Assembly: GCF_037996825.1 (NCBI RefSeq)
Contig: NZ_JBBNAC010000001.1
Coordinates: forward strand, 2,294,001 to 2,358,000
DNA: 64,000 bases
Source of the DNA: Bdellovibrio sp. BCCA
Lineage (GTDB): Bacteria > Bdellovibrionota > Bdellovibrionia > Bdellovibrionales > Bdellovibrionaceae
Direction: 5' to 3'
Shown here: positions 16,939 to 24,660 of the stretch, one piece after another
How the letters are laid out: every line of letters starts with the position of its first letter
Position numbering within the stretch: the stretch's first letter is position 1
Notes under the pieces: generated by a model
Seen by the model: the letters and a program-made list of their open reading frames with translations, nothing else
Told to the model about the DNA's origin: nothing
The model's database searches: none
Position numbers and translations under genes: made by a program

Positions 16939-17781
16939 ATGTCAGTTCAAGCCGGAGAGAGTTGGAATTATCAAAAGTATAAATTCTATGGTTTGTCGCT
17001 GTCGGGTATTCGCACAGCGATAGCCATGCCGGAACTCTCTTTGAGCTTTGATGTGGCTCAAGGTTATCCCTTTCTTTTAAACTTAAAGCATTTCTTTATC
17101 AGTCACGGCCATCTTGATCACTCGGCTGGCATTCCGTACATCATCTCGCAAAAAGCCATGACTTCTCAAGAGCCCGGCAAATTCTATATGCCGAAGTCCT
17201 TGGTGGAGCCTCTTGATCAAATCATGAAGCTTTGGGAACAAATCGAAAAGCATCAATACAAGTATGATTTTATCGGCGTGCAAAGTGGTGATGAAATTCC
17301 TTTGAACGCGCAAACTTATGTTAAGGTCTTCCCGACCCTTCACCGAATTGAATCCTTCGGCTACACGGTTTTTGAAACTCATAAAAAACTAAAAAGAGAA
17401 TACGGCGGTCTTTCAAAGGAGGAAATCGTTGAACTTCGTCGCCAAAACATCGACGTCAATGAGGTTCATCACACTCCGGTGGTGAGTTTCACTGGGGACA
17501 CGCAAATTGAGTTTTTAGATAGTTTTGATTGGGTTCGAAAATCTAAAATTCTTTTCTTGGAAGCCACTTATCTTGATGAAAAAAAGACCGTCGAACAAGC
17601 CCGCCATTGGGGCCACACACATTTGGATGAAATCGTTCCACGACTGAAAGATATTGAAAGCGAACAGATTGTGTTCATTCACGCCTCCAGCCGCTATTCC
17701 GACAAAGAGGCACTTCGCTTAATTCGGGAACGCGTTCCTTCTGAATATCATGAACGCGTGGTGCTTTTCCCGGGACGCTAA
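16939..17781 (+). CDS. MBL-fold hydrolase, RNase Z-like
   Basis: 280 residues from the ATG at 16939, one base after the preceding stop. An open frame extends upstream but lies inside the previous gene. The metallo-beta-lactamase signature HxHxDH is present as SHGHLDHSAG (about residue 55). Further ligand motifs are FTGDT (about 184, Asp ligand) and GHTHLDEI (about 225, His). The pattern matches the RNase Z/ElaC branch, with a binuclear zinc centre. tRNA 3'-end processing is possible, but the coupling to a fatty-acid-reductase-like gene leaves a small-molecule or lipid substrate open. Cytoplasmic; no signal peptide. Confidence 0.78.
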   Translation: MSVQAGESWNYQKYKFYGLSLSGIRTAIAMPELSLSFDVAQGYPFLLNLKHFFISHGHLDHSAGIPYIISQKAMTSQEPGKFYMPKSLVEPLDQIMKLWEQIEKHQYKYDFIGVQSGDEIPLNAQTYVKVFPTLHRIESFGYTVFETHKKLKREYGGLSKEEIVELRRQNIDVNEVHHTPVVSFTGDTQIEFLDSFDWVRKSKILFLEATYLDEKKTVEQARHWGHTHLDEIVPRLKDIESEQIVFIHASSRYSDKEALRLIRERVPSEYHERVVLFPGR

Positions 17782-18495
17782 TTAGAACATATCTCCCAGT
17801 TCCAACCAGATCTTACGACTTTTCATTTTCTTATTCTTAAGATACTCAACCCACTCTGAAGAGCTGCGTTTTTGCCAGTTCTCGGCCAAAGCTGCTGCAA
17901 AAATCAAAGGACTGTAGCCTTGTCCCAACATATCCTTGGGAGGACGAAGAGCTGTGAGCATCTCCGGGCCATAAAAACCTGTTGGCATCAAACGGTCTCT
18001 TTCTCCGAGTTCACCGATAATAATGGCGCCGTGGATTTGTCCCAAAACAGTGCGACTCAAAGGCCCCGAAGCCTCCGACGTTTTTGGAATGCCTGCTGTT
18101 CCAACAATCATCAAACCGGAATCAGCTTTTTTATTTAAAGTTTCAATAAGGTCTTTATTGGCCTCATTCACTTTCATATTAAAATCAAAAAAGACAAAGC
18201 TTGTTCCCACAGGCAAAGACTCAACACGTTCGTGCAAAGCCTCCATGTCAACAGCGCCTTCTTTTGTATAAGGAGTGAAGTTGACGATCTCGCAGCTTTT
18301 GCAAGGACGGACCTTTTCTTCGAAAACAGGTTTTACCTTCAATTCAAAGTCTTCAGCTTTCTGTTGGCCAAAATAAATCACTGTCGTTTTTGTCGGAGGC
18401 AACGCCGCCTGCGCCCATGTCGCTCCGCAAGAAGCCAAAATTAAAACGGCACCAGCCATAGCTTTTCTAAAATTCCATAGATTGCACTTAGTCAT
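17782..18495 (-). CDS. Exported protein of unknown function
   Basis: 237 residues. The ATG at 18493-18495 gives an N-terminus with a hydrophobic core (AMAGAVLILASCGATWAQA), best read as a signal peptide ending AQA; ASC could be mistaken for a lipobox but lies before the better cleavage site. A CKSC pair follows in the mature part (VRPCKSCEIVNF). The region SFVFFDFNMKVNEANKDL and a Gly-rich MIVGTAGIPK segment suggest an alpha/beta fold. I recognise no family. The stop is adjacent to that of the converging RNase Z-like gene. Confidence 0.65.
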   Translation of the reverse strand: MTKCNLWNFRKAMAGAVLILASCGATWAQAALPPTKTTVIYFGQQKAEDFELKVKPVFEEKVRPCKSCEIVNFTPYTKEGAVDMEALHERVESLPVGTSFVFFDFNMKVNEANKDLIETLNKKADSGLMIVGTAGIPKTSEASGPLSRTVLGQIHGAIIIGELGERDRLMPTGFYGPEMLTALRPPKDMLGQGYSPLIFAAALAENWQKRSSSEWVEYLKNKKMKSRKIWLELGDMF

Positions 18496-18562
18496 AATTC
18501 GAGTTTGCCCTCCCCCTTGGTTTGCTGTCGACTTTTTTAATTATTTATTGAACAATCGACAT

Positions 18563-19705
18563 ATGGAGTCATGGAGTCAGATTCGCATATTTCATTCAGG
18601 AGACGAGTACTTTCACAGTCTCGTCGAAGATATACGCAAAGCTCAGCGTAGCATCACTATCGAATCTTATATTTTTGCCATAGATAAACTTACGCAAACT
18701 ATTTTGGAAGAATTAACCAGAGCCCGCGAGCGCGGCTGCACGATCAAAATTGTTGTCGATGGTTTTGGCTCCTACTACTACATTCCGCAACTCGATCGAA
18801 TGTGTGAAGAGCGCGGGATTGAGTTCCGTGTTTTTCATCCCTTTCCCTATCCACTTTTGTGGGCAAGACGACTTTTTGCAAAATATTCGCTAAATGCGTC
18901 CCTCATCATGAAACGTATGAATCGTCGCACCCACCGCAAGATCACGATCATTGATGAAAAACGCGCTTATTTAGGCAGTTTAAATTTCACACAAGATCAT
19001 TGTGAAAGTCTTGTTGGAGAAAAAGCCTGGAGAGACACCGGTGTCTATATTGAAGGCGAAGACTTGAGTCGCTTGGTGCTGGCATTTCAAATCAGTTACC
19101 TGCGCACGTATGTAAAAGGGCTGCTTTCTTGGGTGTCCCGCTGGAGACTTCGCAAAGACACGCATGACAGCTTGCTTCGCCTCAACACCACTCAGCGCAT
19201 GCGCCGTCAATTGTACCGCGATCTTTTACGTCGCATTTCTGGAGCACAGTCGCGATTGTACATCACGACGGCTTATTTCCTACCCCGCCGTTCTTTGCTG
19301 TTGGCTCTCTTAAAAGCCGCCCGTCGCGGGGTGGACGTTAAAATTCTTATTCCCGGAAAATCCGATGTACCTGCAGTAAAATGGGCGGCTTTTAATATTG
19401 TCCGCTTCCTTTTGCAAAAAAGAATTTCTATTTACGAATATCAAAAGACGATTTTGCATGCGAAAACGATGATTATAGATAACGACGTCTTTATCGGCTC
19501 TTTCAACCTCAATCACCGCAGTGTTTTGCACGATCTTGAGGTGGAGGTCGTTCTGCGTGACGAGGCCAGCCTCACAAACATGCTTCAGCAATGGAGTGTC
19601 GATATTAAGAATTCCAAACTGGTTGCCGAAAAAGATCTTGCGGCTCCTTCGTGGCTCGCAAGGATTGTCTACAAAATCGCCTTCCGACTGCGTTATATGC
19701 TCTAG
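18563..19705 (+). CDS. Phospholipase D/cardiolipin synthase-type protein
   Basis: 380 residues from the ATG at 18563; a longer frame would overlap the divergent gene. Two HKD motifs define the family: HRKITIIDEKRAYLGSLN (His at about 124) and HAKTMIIDNDVFIGSFNLN (His at about 299), each with the Lys and Asp in register. Typical bacterial cardiolipin synthases have N-terminal membrane helices; this protein has none, so it resembles the ClsB-like group or other PLD phosphatidyltransferases. The protein is basic and Arg-rich, consistent with binding acidic phospholipid at the inner membrane. Likely reaction: phosphatidyl transfer to make cardiolipin or phospholipid exchange. Confidence 0.88.
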   Translation: MESWSQIRIFHSGDEYFHSLVEDIRKAQRSITIESYIFAIDKLTQTILEELTRARERGCTIKIVVDGFGSYYYIPQLDRMCEERGIEFRVFHPFPYPLLWARRLFAKYSLNASLIMKRMNRRTHRKITIIDEKRAYLGSLNFTQDHCESLVGEKAWRDTGVYIEGEDLSRLVLAFQISYLRTYVKGLLSWVSRWRLRKDTHDSLLRLNTTQRMRRQLYRDLLRRISGAQSRLYITTAYFLPRRSLLLALLKAARRGVDVKILIPGKSDVPAVKWAAFNIVRFLLQKRISIYEYQKTILHAKTMIIDNDVFIGSFNLNHRSVLHDLEVEVVLRDEASLTNMLQQWSVDIKNSKLVAEKDLAAPSWLARIVYKIAFRLRYML

Positions 19706-19749
19706 TTTTTTACTTTGACCCTGCCCTCTGAATTAGTGATCCTATATGT

Positions 19750-20355
19750 ATGAATTCTTACGTTAAAGTCGCGATCACTGGGGGCCCTTCGGGCGGTAAA
19801 ACAACTCTTATCGAAGCTCTAAAAAAAGAGCTTGGACAAAAATGCGCTGTCGTTCCTGAAGCAGCAAGTATTTTATACCGTGGCGGTTTTCCGCGCTACA
19901 AAGATGCCCAGGGTATCATCCATGCGCAAAAAGCGATTTACTACACACAAAAAGAGCTTGAAGAGATGATTTGCCTGCTTAGCCAAAAACCTTTGATCGT
20001 GTGCGATCGTGGTTCTTTGGACAGCGTTGCCTATTGGCCCGCAGATGAATTGAATTTCTTTAATTCCATTCAAAGCTCTCGCGAGCAGGAACTGGCCCGC
20101 TATGACTGGGTGATCCACCTCGACACGGCTTCCATGGATTTTTACGACACGAACAATCCGATTCGTACAGAAACTTTCCAAGAAGCTTGGGATCTAAATA
20201 CAAAAATCAAACAAGCTTGGGAAGGCCATCCCCGTCGCGTGGTGATCACTCACAACGAGGACTTCCTTTCGAAAATGACAACGTCTTTATCAGTCATCAA
20301 AGCCATCATGGCTCACAAAAGTGCTGAGGATATCAAAAAGGAGCTTCTGCAATGA
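19750..20355 (+). CDS. P-loop ATPase/kinase-like protein
   Basis: 201 residues. A Walker A motif lies at the N-terminus (GGPSGGKT, residues 11-18) after a short beta strand. ICDRGS-like VCDRGSLD serves as the Walker B/DRx region. The arrangement matches the AAA_28/NadR-like group of small nucleoside-kinase-fold proteins. A phosphotransfer substrate cannot be named. It overlaps the next gene by ATGA, so an ATPase and an outer-membrane-type protein are translationally coupled, which is unusual. No signal peptide; cytoplasmic. Confidence 0.8.
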   Translation: MNSYVKVAITGGPSGGKTTLIEALKKELGQKCAVVPEAASILYRGGFPRYKDAQGIIHAQKAIYYTQKELEEMICLLSQKPLIVCDRGSLDSVAYWPADELNFFNSIQSSREQELARYDWVIHLDTASMDFYDTNNPIRTETFQEAWDLNTKIKQAWEGHPRRVVITHNEDFLSKMTTSLSVIKAIMAHKSAEDIKKELLQ

Positions 20356-22127
20356 TGAGAACTCTGCTGGGTCTACTTTGTTTTTGCATCGCGTGTTCTT
20401 CTTTTGCACAAGGCCGCTCGAAACTAAAGCCTTTGTATTTCCAAGCAGACAAAAACAATCTGCAAGTTCTTCCGCAAAGATTCGAATACACTTTGCTCGA
20501 TGAAGATCGCTTGAAAGTCGGTGACATCCTTATCGACACAACCCAAGTGACCTTTCAGATTGAACCTTCCGCAAAAAAACGAGGCACCTACAGTATTCGT
20601 TTCACTTGGCCTGCGGGGCTTATCAAAGACGGCGAATTGGCGATTAAAAACAACTCTGGCAAAGCCGTCTTCAATGCTCTGCTAACAAAAGACAATTTAA
20701 AAATTTCTCAAGGGGCCGCCCAAGAAGGGGAAGAAGCTTTGCGTTCTGAAATTGCGACTTTTGCCATCGACGATGTTGAAGCGAATGTTGTTGATGATAT
20801 GAAGTACTTCCCGTTCATGGTGTTTTGTATCTACCGTGAAAGCGATGAGACACGTTTGTATCTGTGCTCCAAAGAACTTTATCTCAGCTCACAACAAGGC
20901 CAAATGGTGGTCAAAGCGCGCTCTAGCACAAAGAAAGCCGCGCAAATTGAAATCAACGGCAAAGTGGTCGGCAATCAAGGGATCATTTATCTCAACGACC
21001 GCAGTGAAAATGTCGCATTCAAAGCTCAAACTCAAACAGGCGCTTTCTTAGAAATTGAAACGCGCAAAAAGGACGTTGACTTCAAAGACGTGGTTGTTTC
21101 TGATGACGGGGAAAAAATCATCCTCACCGCTTCAGGAGCTGAACCCGTTGACGAAAGCAAAGTTAAAAAACTTTCTGATGAAGACTGGCAGATTACTCTT
21201 CCGAAAGGCCGCCCTGTTCTGTACTTAAAAGGTGATGGCGACATTCCAATGCGCCAAGAGTTTTACGTGCGCGGCACATTGCCACGTGAAAAGAGCAGAC
21301 CTTATATTTCAGCTAAATCTGTTTCACGCACTTATTCTTCCCAGCTATCTTTTAGTGGCGTGAGCCCGGAAGGTGTGCAAGTGAAAGTTCCTGAAAAAGA
21401 CCCCGATGCGCAATTAGAACCAACAAAGAAAAACCAATTCTATTGGACCGTTCGCAACATCCCCGCGGGTGTCGAAACTCGCCGCTATCTTTCTGTGATT
21501 TCAGAAGGACACGACTTCACTGTGGGTTACGATGTTTTCCGCGGGCAACCTTTTGGATTAGGATTGGGTGCTCATTATCTCACGCCGTCAGGTCTTGTTT
21601 TTGGCTCGGTGGACTTCCAATGGTGGATTGAAAATTTCTTGATGATCAACACCAACTGGTCCCGTTTCCGTTGGGGATTGGCTTTAGAAAGACAGCAACA
21701 TCTGACTGAAAAAGACGATCAACCGAAAGTGGATTTCACAACATTGGAACTTTTGTGGAGAGCCAAAGAAGGTTTCAACTTGATTGATGAAACTTGGGGC
21801 CTTTCATTGCCTTTACAAATGATTCAAGGTGAAAGCGCGAGTGCGACTGCTTTTGGATTAGGAGCTTTCTGGATTAAAAAACCAGGACGCTGGTTAAAAC
21901 CATTTATGCAATGGTCAGAATTGAAGTTTCATTACTTCGCAGGTTCTTCAGGAAGTGATTTTAAACTGAAATCAGCCTATATGCTCAAAGCTCAAGCTTA
22001 CTGGCAATTCTCTTCGCAATGGTATTTGCGCTACGGGCTTGATTTCAGCGATTACAAATACGATCCGGCTGCCGCAAAAGAAGAAAGCCAAATTGGTGTG
22101 AATGCGGGAGTCTTCTGGAAATTCTAA
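20352..22127 (+). CDS. Exported beta-barrel protein, paralogue of 51733-53796
   Basis: 591 residues. The signal peptide is MMRTLLGLLCFCIACSSFAQ. An N-terminal domain (about 20-380) of strand-rich periplasmic type, starting KPLYFQADKNNLQVLP, is followed by a C-terminal barrel-like region with alternating aromatic strands and a final VFWKF. The protein at 51733-53796 shares this order and local motifs: KPLYF near the start, LKxGNxL/LKVGDIL, a mid-protein SRxYxS segment, LGxGAFW in the barrel and a C-terminal Phe. AGGAG lies upstream of the ATG, which overlaps the ATPase gene stop. Its last four bases overlap the converging response-regulator gene. Function unknown; probably outer membrane. Confidence 0.75.
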   Translation: MMRTLLGLLCFCIACSSFAQGRSKLKPLYFQADKNNLQVLPQRFEYTLLDEDRLKVGDILIDTTQVTFQIEPSAKKRGTYSIRFTWPAGLIKDGELAIKNNSGKAVFNALLTKDNLKISQGAAQEGEEALRSEIATFAIDDVEANVVDDMKYFPFMVFCIYRESDETRLYLCSKELYLSSQQGQMVVKARSSTKKAAQIEINGKVVGNQGIIYLNDRSENVAFKAQTQTGAFLEIETRKKDVDFKDVVVSDDGEKIILTASGAEPVDESKVKKLSDEDWQITLPKGRPVLYLKGDGDIPMRQEFYVRGTLPREKSRPYISAKSVSRTYSSQLSFSGVSPEGVQVKVPEKDPDAQLEPTKKNQFYWTVRNIPAGVETRRYLSVISEGHDFTVGYDVFRGQPFGLGLGAHYLTPSGLVFGSVDFQWWIENFLMINTNWSRFRWGLALERQQHLTEKDDQPKVDFTTLELLWRAKEGFNLIDETWGLSLPLQMIQGESASATAFGLGAFWIKKPGRWLKPFMQWSELKFHYFAGSSGSDFKLKSAYMLKAQAYWQFSSQWYLRYGLDFSDYKYDPAAAKEESQIGVNAGVFWKF

Positions 22128-24052
22128 CGCTTCTTAAAAAAGCCTGAAACAACCTGTTTAAGGTCCATATTGAAAACATCCTGCTTTTTGTTAGCCGCAG
22201 AAAGCATGGAGATTTCACGGCGCGCAGGAATGAAAGATGGATCGAGCGCCACGCTCTTTTCGAAAGATTTGCGCGCAGCCACCATATCCCCTTTGGTTTT
22301 GTTGAATAAACCAATCACGAATGGGAATAATGTATCATAGCGTTCATCCGGTGGAACTTGCATAAGCTCAAGTTCCACTTCTTTTAAGACAAACTGTTTC
22401 TTCATAGGATCTACAGAGCCCAATTTAGCCCATGAACTATAGAGATGAAGCTGCTGCGTTTGTGGATTGAGTTTCGCCACTTCCGCAAGATGCTCTAAAG
22501 CCTTTGCAAACTGATTGTACTGAAGAGCTTTTTTTACTTCTTCCATCAAGGTCGTGGCTTTGAGTTTCGCTTCCGCTTCAGATTTTTGTGAAGCTTGACG
22601 GAACTGATCGATCTTATTCGTATCACGAGATGTGGCGACAGCTTCTTCGGCTGCTTTTTTGATTTTGCTCCACACCGTATAAACTTCAGATGCGGTGTCT
22701 TGCGGCTGATCTCCGATAATAGTCATGAAGTCCGCCAATGCAGAATCCATAGAACTTCCACCGGAACCTGTTTCCATATAAGCCACAATTTCGTAACCGT
22801 TCTTGCCATCAAGCTCGGCCCAGATTTTCTTTAAAACTTTCAATTGCTCTAGCGGATTTGTGAATGCCGCACGCTGAGCAAAGACGATCAAACCTTTCGT
22901 CAAAAGGAAATGAATCGCCTTATAAACGGCAACTTCACTGTAACCTTTGACATCCAAAAGCTGGGTCAATGTCATTTGGTTGTTGAGCTTCACAGTCAAA
23001 CCATCCAAAGACTTTAACAACGACATCGAAAGAGCCGGATGATCATCACGGAATGTCGGACTTTTCACGATCACGTTTCCGGACCACATCACATACAAAG
23101 ACTTAAGCCAGCTAATAGAAATCTTAGAAGCAATCCAGTCATGCAGATAATAAGACAACGTATCAGCATCAATACTTGGGCTGCTCATCTCCACTTCAGC
23201 CGACGCAAAGTTCACGCGGATTTTTTGATCCACGATCGTGCGCACCAAGCGGATGTTCATTTGCTCCATCAAAATCAAATCAAAGGCATGAGGGCTCAGT
23301 TGATTATTTTGAATAAGGTAATTACCAATACGGCGGTTGTTCTTGTCACGCAAAGCCGCTTGCACGTCTTCCGGAGTCGCATAACCACTTTGGATCAACA
23401 TCTCCCCTAAGAACGTCGTCTTATCGTCCACGTCCACGCCGACGATATTGCCATTGCAGAACGTGATACCAGAGACGGAGCCATCGGCATTATAAATATT
23501 CAAATAACCACTGCTCTTTGTTTCTACAAGCAATGAATATAAGAACGGCAAGTCAAACCCGCTCACCTCTTCGATGGATTCAATGACCTTTCTTTTTTGA
23601 CGATTGGTCACTGTCGGGTTTGCAAACATTTGATAAAGCAATTTACGTGCGCTGGATTCTTCTTTTTTCGGAGCTTCTTCTTTCTTAACAAGTTTAAGAA
23701 CTTGCTCCATCTCAAAAGGCTTTTTCAAGAACGCCACGGCTTGTGTACTTTGTGTGGCTTCTTGAATGAATGATTTATCCGTGTAGATACCGCTCATCAA
23801 AACGACTTTAAAACGCGATGAAGGATAATTTGTGCGCGCTTGTTTGATAAAATCCAAACCCGTCATTTGCGGCAAAAGACAGTCACAAAAGAGGAATTCG
23901 ATGTTGGTGTTTGTGGATAAGATGGTATTGGCCTCGTCAGGACGAGCCGCCAAAAAGACGTGATGACCGGCGCGACTGAGGACTTCTTTTAAAGCCAGCC
24001 CGACGCTTTCATCATCTTCCAAAATTAGGATCTTTGTTTTTCCTGGTTCCAC
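22124..24052 (-). CDS. Response regulator with DUF4388 (PATAN-like) and TPR-like domains
   Basis: 642 residues from a GTG at 24050-24052. Residues 6-120 are a receiver domain: acidic pair EDDE, phospho-acceptor Asp in LFCDCLLPQMTG, MSG for the conserved Ser/Thr, and KKPF with the conserved Lys. Residues about 175-290 are DUF4388/PATAN-like (SGYLNIYNADGSVSG, GITFCNGNIVGVDVDD), then a helical region, then TPR-like repeats from about 500 to 640 (ALQYNQFAKALEHLAEVAKLNP). There is no DNA-binding output domain, so output is probably by protein contact. It is the last gene of a minus-strand set after the SpoIIE phosphatase and STAS genes, with a terminator between. Confidence 0.85.
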   Translation of the reverse strand: MEPGKTKILILEDDESVGLALKEVLSRAGHHVFLAARPDEANTILSTNTNIEFLFCDCLLPQMTGLDFIKQARTNYPSSRFKVVLMSGIYTDKSFIQEATQSTQAVAFLKKPFEMEQVLKLVKKEEAPKKEESSARKLLYQMFANPTVTNRQKRKVIESIEEVSGFDLPFLYSLLVETKSSGYLNIYNADGSVSGITFCNGNIVGVDVDDKTTFLGEMLIQSGYATPEDVQAALRDKNNRRIGNYLIQNNQLSPHAFDLILMEQMNIRLVRTIVDQKIRVNFASAEVEMSSPSIDADTLSYYLHDWIASKISISWLKSLYVMWSGNVIVKSPTFRDDHPALSMSLLKSLDGLTVKLNNQMTLTQLLDVKGYSEVAVYKAIHFLLTKGLIVFAQRAAFTNPLEQLKVLKKIWAELDGKNGYEIVAYMETGSGGSSMDSALADFMTIIGDQPQDTASEVYTVWSKIKKAAEEAVATSRDTNKIDQFRQASQKSEAEAKLKATTLMEEVKKALQYNQFAKALEHLAEVAKLNPQTQQLHLYSSWAKLGSVDPMKKQFVLKEVELELMQVPPDERYDTLFPFVIGLFNKTKGDMVAARKSFEKSVALDPSFIPARREISMLSAANKKQDVFNMDLKQVVSGFFKKR

Positions 24053-24095
24053 ATTTCCTTGTCGGTCTATAAGTCGGATCTATTTAGAATAAAAA

Positions 24096-24126
24096 AGAAA
24101 AAGCGGGCCTGTCATCCAGGACCCGC
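24096..24126 (-). terminator. Intrinsic terminator after the STAS gene
   Basis: On the minus strand GCGGG-TCCTG-GATGA-CAGG-CCCGC forms a GC-rich stem with one bulged T and a GATGA loop, followed by TTTTTCTTTTTT. It separates the SpoIIE-STAS pair from the downstream REC-DUF4388 gene, which then needs readthrough or its own promoter. Confidence 0.8.
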
Positions 24127-24156
24127 AGCATTTTCTAGACCTATGTCGAAGATTTC

Positions 24157-24627
24157 TTACTTTTTGAGGAACTTAAAATATTTGGATTCAATAACATCCA
24201 TTTCCATTTCGTTCCCTTCTTCATCCTTCACGGATGCAGGAGGTGTCACGCCGCCCTCGTTGAATTCTGTCCCATAACGAAACAGAACGTTCTTTTCAGA
24301 ACCAGAATCATCATTGTAGTACGGGACAAAAAATGAATTTACTTTGCCGGTTGCAGGCAAGAATCCATCGACCATGTTGATTTGATCGACGATCACTTTC
24401 GGGCAATTGCTGAATGAAATCTGTGCTCCACCCGCCGTGCCTATCCATTTAATCCACTCGCGAATACCGCAAGAGTTGATACTTTTTAGACCGCTCAACT
24501 CCACGTCGATGGCTTGGTTTCCCGTCAAATTAAACTGAGAAAAATCGACGTCCTCATCGATCGTGCCTGCCATTTGAACTGTGAGTTTATCAGCAGCTTT
24601 ATTCATTTTCACATCGAGTTTACCCAT
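24157..24627 (-). CDS. STAS-domain protein (anti-anti-sigma-like)
   Basis: 156 residues from the ATG at 24625-24627, which has GAGGAG upstream; an earlier start gives only five extra residues. The core has the STAS pattern: AGTIDEDVDFSQF, then VELSGLKSINSCGIREWI, where the Ser of INSCGI is in the position of the phosphorylated Ser of SpoIIAA/RsbV. About 60 residues of C-terminal extension follow and are acidic. It lies 33 bases downstream of a SpoIIE-type phosphatase gene, the classic partner-switching pairing, in which the phosphatase would dephosphorylate this protein. Cytoplasmic. Confidence 0.8.
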   Translation of the reverse strand: MGKLDVKMNKAADKLTVQMAGTIDEDVDFSQFNLTGNQAIDVELSGLKSINSCGIREWIKWIGTAGGAQISFSNCPKVIVDQINMVDGFLPATGKVNSFFVPYYNDDSGSEKNVLFRYGTEFNEGGVTPPASVKDEEGNEMEMDVIESKYFKFLKK

Positions 24628-24660
24628 GGTTCTTCTCCTCATTCACGTACAGATTTAAAT

